NCBI GenBank assembly: GCA_944387755.1
Contig: CALXGC010000011.1
Location: 1 to 8,760, forward strand
Direction of reading: 5' to 3'
Length of the DNA: 8,760 bases
Source of the DNA: an uncultured Oscillospiraceae bacterium
Lineage (GTDB): Bacteria > Bacillota_A > Clostridia > Oscillospirales > Oscillospiraceae
Shown: in pieces, positions 1 through 6,243 of the stretch
How positions within the stretch are numbered: position 1 is the first letter of the stretch
Layout: every line of letters starts with the position of its first letter
Notes under the pieces: model-generated
The model's database searches: none
Seen by the model: only the letters and a program-made list of their open reading frames with translations
What the model was told of the DNA's origin: nothing
Translations under genes and position numbers: made by a program

Positions 1-1713
1 CTGGCCCGGGGCGAGCTCCACTGCATCGGCGCCACCACCCTCAACGAGTACCGCCAGTATATCGAGAAGGACGCCGCTCTGGAGCGGCGGTTCCAGCCCG
101 TCATGGTCAACGAGCCCAATGTGGAGGACGCCATCGCCATCCTCCGGGGGCTGAAGGAGCGCTACGAGGTCTACCACGGGGTAAAAATCACCGACGGAGC
201 CCTCATCGCCGCCGTCACCCTGTCCAACCGGTATATCACCGACCGGTTCCTGCCCGACAAGGCCATCGACCTGGTGGACGAGGCCTGCGCCATGATCCGC
301 ACGGAGATTGACTCCATGCCCACCGAGCTGGACGTCATTCAGCGGAAGATTATCCAGCACGAAATTGAGGAGGCCGCCCTGAAGAAGGAAACGGATCAGC
401 TCTCCCAGGAGCACCTGGCGGAGATTCAGAAGGAGCTCTCCGACATGCGGGACGAGTTCAACGCCAAGAAGGCCCAGTGGGAGAACGAGAAGAACGCCAT
501 CGGCAAGGTGCAGAAGCTGCGCTCCGATTTGGAGGCCGCCAACGCCGCCCTGGAAAAGGCCCAGCGGGAGTACGACCTCAATAAGGCCGCGGAGCTCCAG
601 TACGGCCGCATCCCTGAGCTGAAAAAACAGCTGGAGGCGGAGGAACAGATTGCCAATGAGGGCAAGGCCCGCTCCCTGCTGCGGGACAAAGTCACCGAGG
701 AGGAGATCGCCCGCATCATTGAGCGCTGGACCGGCATCCCGGTGGCCCGCCTTATGGAGGGGGAGCGGGAGAAGCTCCTGCACCTGGAGGACATCCTCCA
801 CCAGCGGGTGGTGGGACAGGACGAGGCCGTGCGTCTGGTCAGCGAGGCCATTTTGAGAAGCCGCGCCGGCATCGCCGACCCCAACAAGCCCATCGGCTCC
901 TTCCTATTCCTGGGCCCCACCGGCGTGGGCAAGACCGAGCTGGCCAAGACCCTGGCCGAGGCCCTGTTCGACTCTGAGAAGAACCTGGTGCGCATTGACA
1001 TGTCCGAGTACATGGAGAAGTTCTCCGTGTCCCGGCTCATCGGCGCCCCTCCCGGATATGTGGGCTATGAGGAGGGCGGCCAGCTCACCGAGGCGGTGAG
1101 AAGAAAGCCCTACTCCGTCATCCTCTTCGACGAGGTGGAGAAGGCCCACCCGGATGTGTTCAACATCCTGCTCCAGGTGCTGGACGACGGCCGCATCACC
1201 GACAGTCAGGGCCGCACGGTGGACTTCAAGAACACCATTATCATCCTCACCTCCAACCTGGGCAGCCAGTTCCTGCTGGACGGCATCGGCGCGGACGGCG
1301 AAATCAGCCAGGAGGCCCGGAATCAGGTCAACGACCTGCTGAAGCGCTCCTTCCGGCCGGAGTTTTTGAACCGGCTGGACGAGATTGTGTTCTATAAGCC
1401 GCTGACGAAGGAGAACGTCACCCACATCATCGACCTGATGGCCGCCGGCCTCAACCGCCGCCTGGCGGACAAGAATCTCACGGTGGAGCTCACCCCCGCC
1501 GCCAAGGACGAGATCATCGAGAACGCCTACGACCCCATCTACGGCGCCCGGCCCCTGCGCCGGTACCTCCAGCACACGGTGGAGACCCTCATCAGCAAAA
1601 AGATTATCGCCGACCAGGTGGCGCCCGGCTCCCGCATTACGGTGGACTGCCGGAACGGGGCGCTCACGGTGGACACCCGCCAGGTGCTCACCGGCGAGGT
1701 CATCGACGGATAA
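1..1713 (+). CDS. clpB: ATP-dependent chaperone ClpB, 5' truncated by the window
   Basis: Hexameric AAA+ disaggregase that extracts polypeptides from cytosolic aggregates together with DnaK/DnaJ/GrpE. The frame is open from base 1; the first visible Met (codon 35) is internal, so about 300 N-terminal residues (N domain and most of NBD1) lie outside. Visible, numbering codons from base 1: the end of NBD1 with the [11 protein letters not shown] stretch and the paired arginine fingers R29-R30 in ALERRF; the charged coiled-coil middle domain at about 106-220, which separates ClpB from ClpA/ClpC; NBD2 from about 232, with Walker A GPTGVGKT at 305-312, pore loop GYVG at 352-355, Walker B ending D377-E378 and sensor-2 GARPLRR at 515-521. 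The C-terminus is complete and stops with TAA. Heat-shock control (CIRCE or CtsR) would lie upstream and cannot be judged. The identity is secure. Confidence 0.96.
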   Translation: MARGELHCIGATTLNEYRQYIEKDAALERRFQPVMVNEPNVEDAIAILRGLKERYEVYHGVKITDGALIAAVTLSNRYITDRFLPDKAIDLVDEACAMIRTEIDSMPTELDVIQRKIIQHEIEEAALKKETDQLSQEHLAEIQKELSDMRDEFNAKKAQWENEKNAIGKVQKLRSDLEAANAALEKAQREYDLNKAAELQYGRIPELKKQLEAEEQIANEGKARSLLRDKVTEEEIARIIERWTGIPVARLMEGEREKLLHLEDILHQRVVGQDEAVRLVSEAILRSRAGIADPNKPIGSFLFLGPTGVGKTELAKTLAEALFDSEKNLVRIDMSEYMEKFSVSRLIGAPPGYVGYEEGGQLTEAVRRKPYSVILFDEVEKAHPDVFNILLQVLDDGRITDSQGRTVDFKNTIIILTSNLGSQFLLDGIGADGEISQEARNQVNDLLKRSFRPEFLNRLDEIVFYKPLTKENVTHIIDLMAAGLNRRLADKNLTVELTPAAKDEIIENAYDPIYGARPLRRYLQHTVETLISKKIIADQVAPGSRITVDCRNGALTVDTRQVLTGEVIDG

Positions 1714-1720
1714 ACAATTT

Positions 1721-1751
1721 ACGGAGACCGCTCCGGCGGCCTCCGTTTTTT
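1721..1751 (+). terminator. Rho-independent terminator of clpB
   Basis: Eight bases after the clpB stop, ACGGAG (1721-1726) pairs with CTCCGT (1741-1746). The helix is extended inside by CCG/CGG (1728-1730 with 1737-1739) around a six-base loop, and a T run follows at 1746-1751. The T run is immediately followed by the -35 of the next promoter, so clpB and the blaI-like gene are separate transcription units. Confidence 0.85.
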
Positions 1752-1752
1752 A

Positions 1753-1781
1753 TTGACATTTTATTTAGACAGTTGTAAAAT
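1753..1781 (+). promoter_or_regulatory. Sigma-A promoter of the blaI-blaR1-like operon
   Basis: A perfect -35 TTGACA (1753-1758), a 17-base spacer and a -10 TAAAAT (1776-1781). The expected start of transcription is near 1788, about 40 bases before the ATG. The -10 and start point lie inside the large inverted repeat described separately, as expected for a promoter shut by a repressor. Confidence 0.85.
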
Positions 1782-1804
1782 AATAAAAAAGACAACTGTC
1801 TAAA
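1764..1804 (+). promoter_or_regulatory. Probable BlaI-family autoregulatory operator (13-bp inverted repeat)
   Basis: The arms TTTAGACAGTTGT (1764-1776) and ACAACTGTCTAAA (1792-1804) are perfect reverse complements separated by 15 AT-rich bases. Each arm itself holds an ACA-NN-TGT dyad, centred near 1772.5 and 1795.5, so the centres are 23 bp apart, about two helical turns. BlaI/MecI/CopY repressors are known to bind short ACA-NN-TGT-type dyads as dimers. Here one dyad overlaps the -10 and the other the transcription start. That the downstream gene product binds here is inference from position and family. Confidence 0.8.
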
Positions 1805-1828
1805 TTTATCAAACAGGAGGTATCCGCC

Positions 1829-2206
1829 ATGAACGCCAACCGTCCGCGCCTGCCCGATGCGGAGCTGGAGGTAATGCAGGCCCTGTGGTCCCTGGAGACC
1901 TACCCCGCCCACACGGGAGACATTGCGGAAAAGCTGGACAAGCACTGGAAGGCCCCCACCCTGCTGAAGCTCCTCTCCCGGCTGGAGGAGCGCGGCTTCG
2001 TGGCGGGGACCAAGGAGGGCCGGGCCAACGGCTACACCCCTCTGGTAAAGCGGGAGGACTATTTGGCCCAGGAGAGCCGCTCCTTTTTGGAGCGCCTGCA
2101 CGGGGGCTCCCTCTCCAGCCTCATGACTGCCCTGTACCCGGAGACCAAGTTAAGCAAGGAGGACGTGGCCGCCTTAGAGCGGATTTTGGAAAAGGGGGCG
2201 AGATAA
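1829..2206 (+). CDS. BlaI/MecI/CopY-family winged-helix repressor
   Basis: 125 aa, the usual length for this family. The N-terminus (LPDAELEVMQALW) and the helix-turn-helix and wing (about residues 28-68, with the KAPTLLKLLSRLEERGFV stretch) match the DNA-binding domain; residues 75-125 form the helical dimerisation tail that is cut by the partner protease in known systems. The start is well fixed: AGGAGG at 1815-1820 lies 8 bases before the ATG. The gene is first in the operon, behind its own putative operator, and the TAA is directly followed by the ATG of the M56 sensor gene, which suggests translational coupling. It probably represses both genes until the sensor triggers its cleavage. The inducer and regulon are unknown; no beta-lactamase gene is nearby, so I leave the symbol blank. 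Confidence 0.92.
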   Translation: MNANRPRLPDAELEVMQALWSLETYPAHTGDIAEKLDKHWKAPTLLKLLSRLEERGFVAGTKEGRANGYTPLVKREDYLAQESRSFLERLHGGSLSSLMTALYPETKLSKEDVAALERILEKGAR

Positions 2207-4042
2207 ATGCTGAACGATCTGACGGCCCTGGCGGAGGCGACCCTGGGCGGGAGCGCGTGCATTCTGCTGTTCCTGGCCCTGGGACCTGTGCTGGCCAGGA
2301 AATTTTCTCCCAGGTGGCGGTACCAGGCCTGGCTGGTGTTGGCTGTGGTTCTGATCTCGTACCCCGGTTTTCAATCTGTGTGGAAGAATCTTCCGTCCGC
2401 CCCAATCCAGCTCCCGGTGCCGCAAATCGTGGCGGAAAACGCCTACGACCGGGTGAACGGCCAGGCCCAGGACTGGCAGCGGGTACAGGCAGCGGGCAGA
2501 GGCGGCGGAGGCGGCGCGTCGAGAACGATTCTCGGCGGGAAACAGGAGTGGCTCCGCCACCGTGTCAGCTATGAGAACGAGGCGGGAGAAGAGGTGCGCA
2601 TCGAGGACAACGACTTTCTCCGGAAAGTCACCGTGGGAGGCCATACCACGTACACCGTCCACTGGACGGGCGTGGCCATGGGGACATATTATGCGGTTCT
2701 GGTTCTCAGCTTTGCGCTGGTGGTGGTCCGCTACCGCCGGAGCCGGAAGCGCCTGCTCCTGTGGAGCGCCCCGGCAGGCGAGAAGGACCAGACCGCTTTG
2801 GAGGCGGCCCGGCGGCGGGTGGGCTGCAAGCGGGAGGCGGCGCTGTACCGCTGTCCCAAGCTCCGCGCCCCCATGCTCATGGGCTTCTCCCAGCCGGTGA
2901 TTCTTTTGCCGGAGGCTCTGCCGGAGGAAAGTTTGGAGGCCGCCCTGGACCACGAATTGACCCATTTGAAGCGGAAGGACACCGGCTATATGCTGTTTCT
3001 CACCCTGGCCCGGTGCTTCCACTGGTTCAATCCCCTGGTGTGGCTTATGGTGCGTACCGCCCGGCAGGACATGGAGCTGTGCTGTGACGGCGACCTGCTC
3101 CAGGACCGGGACGAGGCGGCCCGCCGGGCCTATGGGAGAGCCATTCTGGAGCAGATGACCGGCAGAGAGCCGGGCTTCTCCGGCCTCACCACCGGCTTCT
3201 CCGGCCGCAAAAAAGAGATTTTTCTCCGCTTCCGGGCCATGATGGACCTGTCCCCCAGGGGAAAAGGCCGGGGCCTGCTGGCTCTGGCAGCGGCGGCGGT
3301 CCTGCTGTCCGGGTCCCTGGTGGCCTGCCAGGAGGCGGAGCCGGCCTCCGACGCCCCCCAGAAGGGGGAGTCCGAGGCATTTCTGGTACACTACGCCTGG
3401 GTGGAGCGCATCGACCGGGAGGGCGGCGCCGTCACCTATATCCCCATGACGGCGGAGCAGTGGGACAACCGGGAGGACTTTTGGGACGAGATGGGGGATT
3501 TGGAGCGGGAGACCCTGCCTCTGTCCGAGGACGCCGGTGTGTATCACACCTATGATGGGAAACGATACCCCCTGAACCCCACGGCCCAGATTTACACGCT
3601 GAACATGTCCCAGGCCGGGCTGCCCAGCCTGCTGGCACAGGCGGAGACCGGTCCCAACGCGGGGAAGGTTTTCGCAATCCAACTGGACGCGCCCTCCCGC
3701 CTGGACCTGACGGTGGCGGACCTGGATTTTTCAGGCTACTGCGGGACGGTGTACGCCGCGGGCCAGGGCGTGCGGCTCCTCCACGGCCGGGCGGCGGTGT
3801 GCCTGGACCCCTGCAATGAATTTGGACAGGATTCCGACCACGCCCAGTACACTCTGCCTCTGGCGGACGAATTCGCCTCCACAGAAGAAGTACGGGCTTT
3901 TCTCACCGGAACCTCCAGCGCCAACTCCCCCGCCCTGTTCCAGTTCACCGTGGTGGACGGGGAAGTGACCAATGCGGTCGGAATTGACCATCTCGACGCC
4001 AACACAGGGGGCGAATTGACCCTTCTCCCCGGCGGGGAATAG
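2207..4042 (+). CDS. BlaR1/MecR1-like M56 membrane zinc metalloprotease with an unrecognised C-terminal sensor
   Basis: 611 aa. Hydrophobic segments lie at about 8-30, 37-55, 156-176 and 353-373, with an outer loop of about 100 residues (56-155, containing a G5 run) between segments 2 and 3. The cytosolic M56 domain carries the zinc motif HELTH (249-253), NPLVW (275-279) and the MELCCD motif with ligand E290. In the family, signal binding outside activates this protease, which inactivates BlaI. Unlike BlaR1, the last ~235 residues show no penicillin-binding motifs (no SxxK, SxN or KTG in order), so a beta-lactam signal is not supported. Segment 4 ends LVAC (Cys374), a good lipobox placed at the membrane exit. 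The start is the ATG abutting the repressor stop, with GGGGG at 2194-2198 as ribosome site. The family assignment is sure; the ligand is unknown. Confidence 0.9.
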   Translation: MLNDLTALAEATLGGSACILLFLALGPVLARKFSPRWRYQAWLVLAVVLISYPGFQSVWKNLPSAPIQLPVPQIVAENAYDRVNGQAQDWQRVQAAGRGGGGGASRTILGGKQEWLRHRVSYENEAGEEVRIEDNDFLRKVTVGGHTTYTVHWTGVAMGTYYAVLVLSFALVVVRYRRSRKRLLLWSAPAGEKDQTALEAARRRVGCKREAALYRCPKLRAPMLMGFSQPVILLPEALPEESLEAALDHELTHLKRKDTGYMLFLTLARCFHWFNPLVWLMVRTARQDMELCCDGDLLQDRDEAARRAYGRAILEQMTGREPGFSGLTTGFSGRKKEIFLRFRAMMDLSPRGKGRGLLALAAAAVLLSGSLVACQEAEPASDAPQKGESEAFLVHYAWVERIDREGGAVTYIPMTAEQWDNREDFWDEMGDLERETLPLSEDAGVYHTYDGKRYPLNPTAQIYTLNMSQAGLPSLLAQAETGPNAGKVFAIQLDAPSRLDLTVADLDFSGYCGTVYAAGQGVRLLHGRAAVCLDPCNEFGQDSDHAQYTLPLADEFASTEEVRAFLTGTSSANSPALFQFTVVDGEVTNAVGIDHLDANTGGELTLLPGGE

Positions 4043-4043
4043 C

Positions 4044-4092
4044 AAAAAACCGGCGCGGCCTGTACAAAAAAGGCCGCGCCGGTCTCGTTTTT
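4044..4092. terminator. Bidirectional rho-independent terminator between the M56 gene and ribU
   Basis: A perfect 12-bp stem, ACCGGCGCGGCC (4049-4060) with GGCCGCGCCGGT (4072-4083), has an 11-base loop. On the plus strand a T run follows at 4088-4092; on the minus strand the A run 4044-4048 reads as a T run directly after the stem. It therefore serves the convergent blaR1-like gene and ribU. Confidence 0.92.
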
Positions 4093-4102
4093 CGGCTCAA
4101 TT

Positions 4103-4684
4103 TTAAGCCTCGCTCCCCGCCTTCGGGGCGGCCTTGCGCTCCCAGCCCTCGCCGTGAATGAGGGTGCGGGAGACGGTCTTATAGACCAGGAAGGTAATCA
4201 CAGAGTTGATGCCCGCCTTCAGCAGGTTGAAGGGCAGAATCACCGTCACCAGCATGGCGTCCACCACCTCGGTGGGCACGCCCATGTAGAAGGGGGTGAT
4301 GAAGTGATTGGCTCCCATCATCACCAGGCCCATCACCACGGTACCGGCAATCAGGGCGAGCAGGCCGCCGGTGCGGGTGTGGAGCAGGCGGTAGATGGAC
4401 CCGGCCGTCAGCACCAGCGCGCCGGAGGCAATGACGTGCATCAGAAAGCCGTACATCCCGTCGCCGCCCAGCAGAAACGCCTGAATGGCGGAAGCAATCA
4501 CCGTGATCATCAGGCCGGCCAGGGGGCCGAAGGCAAACGCGCCAATGAGGAACACCACGTCCGCCGGGTCGTACTGAAGAAAGGCCGCCGCCGGAAACAG
4601 CGGGAAGTGAACCAGCGTAATCAAAACGGCGGAGAGGGCGGTGAGCATGGCCAGCACGGTCAGTTTTTTGGTGTTTGTGGACAT
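4103..4684 (-). CDS. ribU: Riboflavin ECF transporter substrate-binding component RibU
   Basis: 193 aa, almost wholly hydrophobic with five to six membrane segments, the size of ECF S components. After the first helix it has FLQYDPADVVFLIGAFAFGP (residues ~36-55), matching the RibU family's conserved Asp-containing segment and GPLAG loop. S components bind the vitamin at the membrane and work with the shared EcfT/EcfA/EcfA' energising module, which is not in the window. The frame extends upstream to a GTG at 4693, but GGAG (4693-4696) overlaps that codon and sits 8 bases before the ATG at 4684, so I start there. An FMN riboswitch precedes the gene, which independently supports flavin specificity. 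It is monocistronic, ending at a bidirectional terminator. Confidence 0.93.
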   Translation of the reverse strand: MSTNTKKLTVLAMLTALSAVLITLVHFPLFPAAAFLQYDPADVVFLIGAFAFGPLAGLMITVIASAIQAFLLGGDGMYGFLMHVIASGALVLTAGSIYRLLHTRTGGLLALIAGTVVMGLVMMGANHFITPFYMGVPTEVVDAMLVTVILPFNLLKAGINSVITFLVYKTVSRTLIHGEGWERKAAPKAGSEA

Positions 4685-4792
4685 AAAAAACACTCCTTTT
4701 TGTTTTGGTACACCTGAAAGCCCATGTCTTCCAGGTGTAAAACAACAAGGAGGTGCGCCTGCACGCGCCCGGCGCGTGCATATTGTTTACAC
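4685..4792 (-). promoter_or_regulatory. Riboswitch expression platform sequestering the ribU ribosome site
   Basis: Read on the minus strand after the aptamer: a linker GTGTAAACAA (4792-4783); a GC-rich hairpin TGCACGCG/CGCGTGCA (4780-4760); then CTCCTTGTTGTTTT (4752-4739), which can pair with AAAACAAAAAGGAG before the ATG (13 of 14 positions). Between them, TACACCTGGAA (4739-4729) pairs with TTTCAGGTGTA (4719-4709), so the whole forms one long hairpin burying the Shine-Dalgarno. The linker can alternatively pair with TTGTTTTACAC (4745-4735), opening that hairpin. There is no T-tract after any stem, so control is probably at translation. The pairing is seen; the switching is inferred. Confidence 0.75.
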
Positions 4793-4915
4793 ATCTTCTT
4801 CCATCCGGACTTTAACCGTTGGTCCCGGAGTTGCACCGGGTCAGCAGATGTTTTGCAAAACATCCGGTCGCGGACTATACCGCCAGTGGGGAGTTTCACC
4901 CCGCCCTGAAGACAT
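4793..4915 (-). ncRNA. FMN riboswitch (RFN element) aptamer
   Basis: On the minus strand the conserved RFN core appears in order: TCTTCAGGGCGGGGTGAAAC, then TCCCCACTGGCGGT, then AGTCCGCGACC, a variable stem formed by the 18-base palindrome at 4847-4864, then GGTGCAACTCCGGGACCAACGG and TTAAAGTCCGGATGG, closing with GAAGAAGAT. Flanking TCTTC and GAAGA give the P1 stem. Known FMN riboswitches bind FMN and turn off riboflavin synthesis or uptake genes. Here it sits about 110 bases before ribU and would reduce uptake when FMN is plentiful. Confidence 0.97.
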
Positions 4916-4936
4916 TCATTCAGTTGTCCAGTCCCT

Positions 4937-4964
4937 ATTATAATCCTTTCCGCTGAAAATGCAA
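4937..4964 (-). promoter_or_regulatory. Promoter of the FMN riboswitch-ribU transcript
   Basis: On the minus strand a consensus -10 TATAAT (4942-4937) lies 16 bases after a -35 TTGCAT (4964-4959). The transcript would start near 4930, about 15 bases before the aptamer. It is divergent from the spoIIID promoter, whose -35 begins about 30 bp away. Confidence 0.85.
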
Positions 4965-4995
4965 CCCCTGTTTTTCATCTGTCTGAAAACTTCCT

Positions 4996-5023
4996 CATAG
5001 GGCCGGAAACTGGGGCATATAGT
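4996..5023 (+). promoter_or_regulatory. Probable sigma-E promoter of spoIIID
   Basis: CATAG at 4996-5000 followed by CATATAGT at 5016-5023 resembles the Bacillus sigma-E consensus (ATA about 16 bases before CATACA-T). The element lies about 33 bp before the GTG start of spoIIID, a gene known to be transcribed by mother-cell sigma-E RNA polymerase in Bacillus. No good sigma-A promoter competes in this gap. The match is good but not perfect. Confidence 0.6.
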
Positions 5024-5055
5024 AGCACAGCAGACCCAAAGGGAGATGTTGCTGT

Positions 5056-5304
5056 GTGAAAGGAAACATGGAGGAGCGGGCCTGCCGCCTGGCCCAGTAC
5101 ATCATTGAGAACCGGACCACCGTGCGCGCCGCAGCCCGGAAATTTAACGTCAGCAAGTCCACTGTGCATAAGGATTTATCCGAGCGGCTTCCCGCCTTCA
5201 ACCGCACCCTGTACCTCCAGGCAAAGCAGGTTCTGGATGAAAACAAGGCCCAGCGGCACATCCGGGGCGGGCTGGCCACCCGGCGAAAATACAAAGGAGT
5301 TTAA
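5056..5304 (+). CDS. spoIIID: Stage III sporulation DNA-binding regulator SpoIIID
   Basis: 82 aa, the length of Bacillus SpoIIID. The helix-turn-helix with VSKSTVHKDLSERLP (residues 32-46) and the C-terminal RHIRGGLATRRKYK basic tail match the family almost without gaps. In sporulating Firmicutes SpoIIID acts in the mother cell after sigma-E, activating some genes and repressing others, including leading to sigma-K. The start is GTG: AGGGAG (5040-5045) precedes it, and starting there gives an N-terminus collinear with Bacillus SpoIIID (Met, three residues, then the helix ending in EER). The internal ATG at 5068 would remove the first four residues and has its purine tract too close. It stands alone between the divergent ribU leader and thyA. 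It implies a spore-forming ancestry for the host. Confidence 0.95.
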   Translation: MKGNMEERACRLAQYIIENRTTVRAAARKFNVSKSTVHKDLSERLPAFNRTLYLQAKQVLDENKAQRHIRGGLATRRKYKGV

Positions 5305-5311
5305 GACGCGC

Positions 5312-5347
5312 CGGCGGCGGAAAACAGAGGCTTGTTTCCCGCCGCCG
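5312..5347 (+). other. GC-rich hairpin between spoIIID and thyA
   Basis: CGGCGGCGG (5312-5320) pairs with CCGCCGCCG (5339-5347); after one A-C mismatch AAAC (5322-5325) pairs with GTTT (5334-5337), leaving an 8-base loop. There is no T run after it, so it is not a typical intrinsic terminator, although it could slow or end spoIIID transcription. Its right arm overlaps the -35 and spacer of the thyA promoter. Confidence 0.7.
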
Positions 5348-5360
5348 CTTCCGCTATAAT
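5332..5360 (+). promoter_or_regulatory. Promoter of thyA-folA
   Basis: A consensus -10 TATAAT (5355-5360) with a weak -35 TTGTTT (5332-5337) at exactly 17 bases. The expected start near 5367 leaves a leader of about 25 bases carrying the thyA ribosome site. The -35 is embedded in the loop and right arm of the hairpin above. Confidence 0.75.
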
Positions 5361-5391
5361 AGAGATACTCTCAAGAGAAGGAGCGCCCACT

Positions 5392-6222
5392 ATGAGTTAC
5401 GCGGATCAGATCTTCATTCAAACCTGCAAAGAAATTCTCAGCCGGGGCGTATGGGATACCGACCGCCCGGTCCGCCCCAGGTGGGAGGATGGCGCCCCCG
5501 CCCACACCATTAAGCTCTTTGGGGTCGTCAACCGGTACGACTTAAAGAGGGAGTTCCCCATTATCACCCTCCGCAGGCAGTATTTAAAATCGGCGGTGGA
5601 CGAGCTGCTGTGGATCTGGCAGAAGAAGTCCAATAATATCCACGACCTGCACAGCCACGTGTGGGACGCCTGGGCCGATGAGACCGGCTCCATTGGAAAA
5701 GCCTACGGCTATCAATTGGGCGTCAAACATCACTACCCCCAGGGCGACATGGACCAGGTGGACAAGGTGCTGTGGGACCTGAAGCACGATCCAGGCTCCA
5801 GGCGGATTCTCACCAGCCTGTATAACCACCACGACCTGAGCGAAATGGCGCTGTACCCCTGCGCGTGGTCCATGACGTTCAACGTCAGCGGAAACACCCT
5901 GAACGGAATTCTGAACCAGCGCTCTCAGGATATGCTCACCGCCAACGGCTGGAATGTGATGCAGTACGCCGTGCTGCTCCACATGCTGGCCCAGGTGTCC
6001 GGCCTGGAGGCCGGGCAGCTGGTCCACGTCATTGCAGACGCCCACATCTATGACCGGCACGTGCCCGTGGTGGAGGAGCTGCTTAAGCGGGAGCCCATGG
6101 ACGCGCCTAAATTTTCTCTGGACCCGTCTGTCACCGATTTTTACGCCTTTACCAGGGACAGCGTCCGGCTGGAGGGCTACCGGGCCCACGAGCTGAACGT
6201 AAAAATTCCGGTGGCTGTCTAA
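5392..6222 (+). CDS. thyA: Thymidylate synthase ThyA
   Basis: Converts dUMP and methylene-tetrahydrofolate to dTMP and dihydrofolate in the cytosol. 276 aa, close to B. subtilis ThyA. Seen: the ELLWIWQ and HVWDAWADETGSIGKAYGYQ segments, the nucleophile Cys157 in LYPCAW, RSQD at 177-180 with N188, the DAHIYDRH motif that contacts dUMP, and the PVAV C-terminus. Start: AAGGAG (5378-5383) is 8 bases before the ATG at 5392; the open frame continues upstream but into the promoter. The active-site loop after RSxD reads MLTANGWN, not the usual xxLGxPFN, although D180 and N188 keep their spacing. It is followed after 21 bases by folA, which recycles its dihydrofolate product. Confidence 0.95.
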   Translation: MSYADQIFIQTCKEILSRGVWDTDRPVRPRWEDGAPAHTIKLFGVVNRYDLKREFPIITLRRQYLKSAVDELLWIWQKKSNNIHDLHSHVWDAWADETGSIGKAYGYQLGVKHHYPQGDMDQVDKVLWDLKHDPGSRRILTSLYNHHDLSEMALYPCAWSMTFNVSGNTLNGILNQRSQDMLTANGWNVMQYAVLLHMLAQVSGLEAGQLVHVIADAHIYDRHVPVVEELLKREPMDAPKFSLDPSVTDFYAFTRDSVRLEGYRAHELNVKIPVAV

Positions 6223-6243
6223 GCCGTCTGAGGAGGCAGAACG

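Noticed and set aside
904..1575. Long minus-strand frame inside clpB
   Set aside because: Antisense shadow of the NBD2 coding region; no credible start or domain.
2174..3682. 502-codon open frame on the minus strand opposite the M56 gene
   Set aside because: High-GC shadow; its sequence is rich in Gly, Arg, Gln and His with no recognisable domain, and the plus strand has a clear protease gene with family motifs.
5312..5347. Hairpin as an intrinsic terminator of spoIIID
   Set aside because: No T run follows the stem; kept only as a structural feature.
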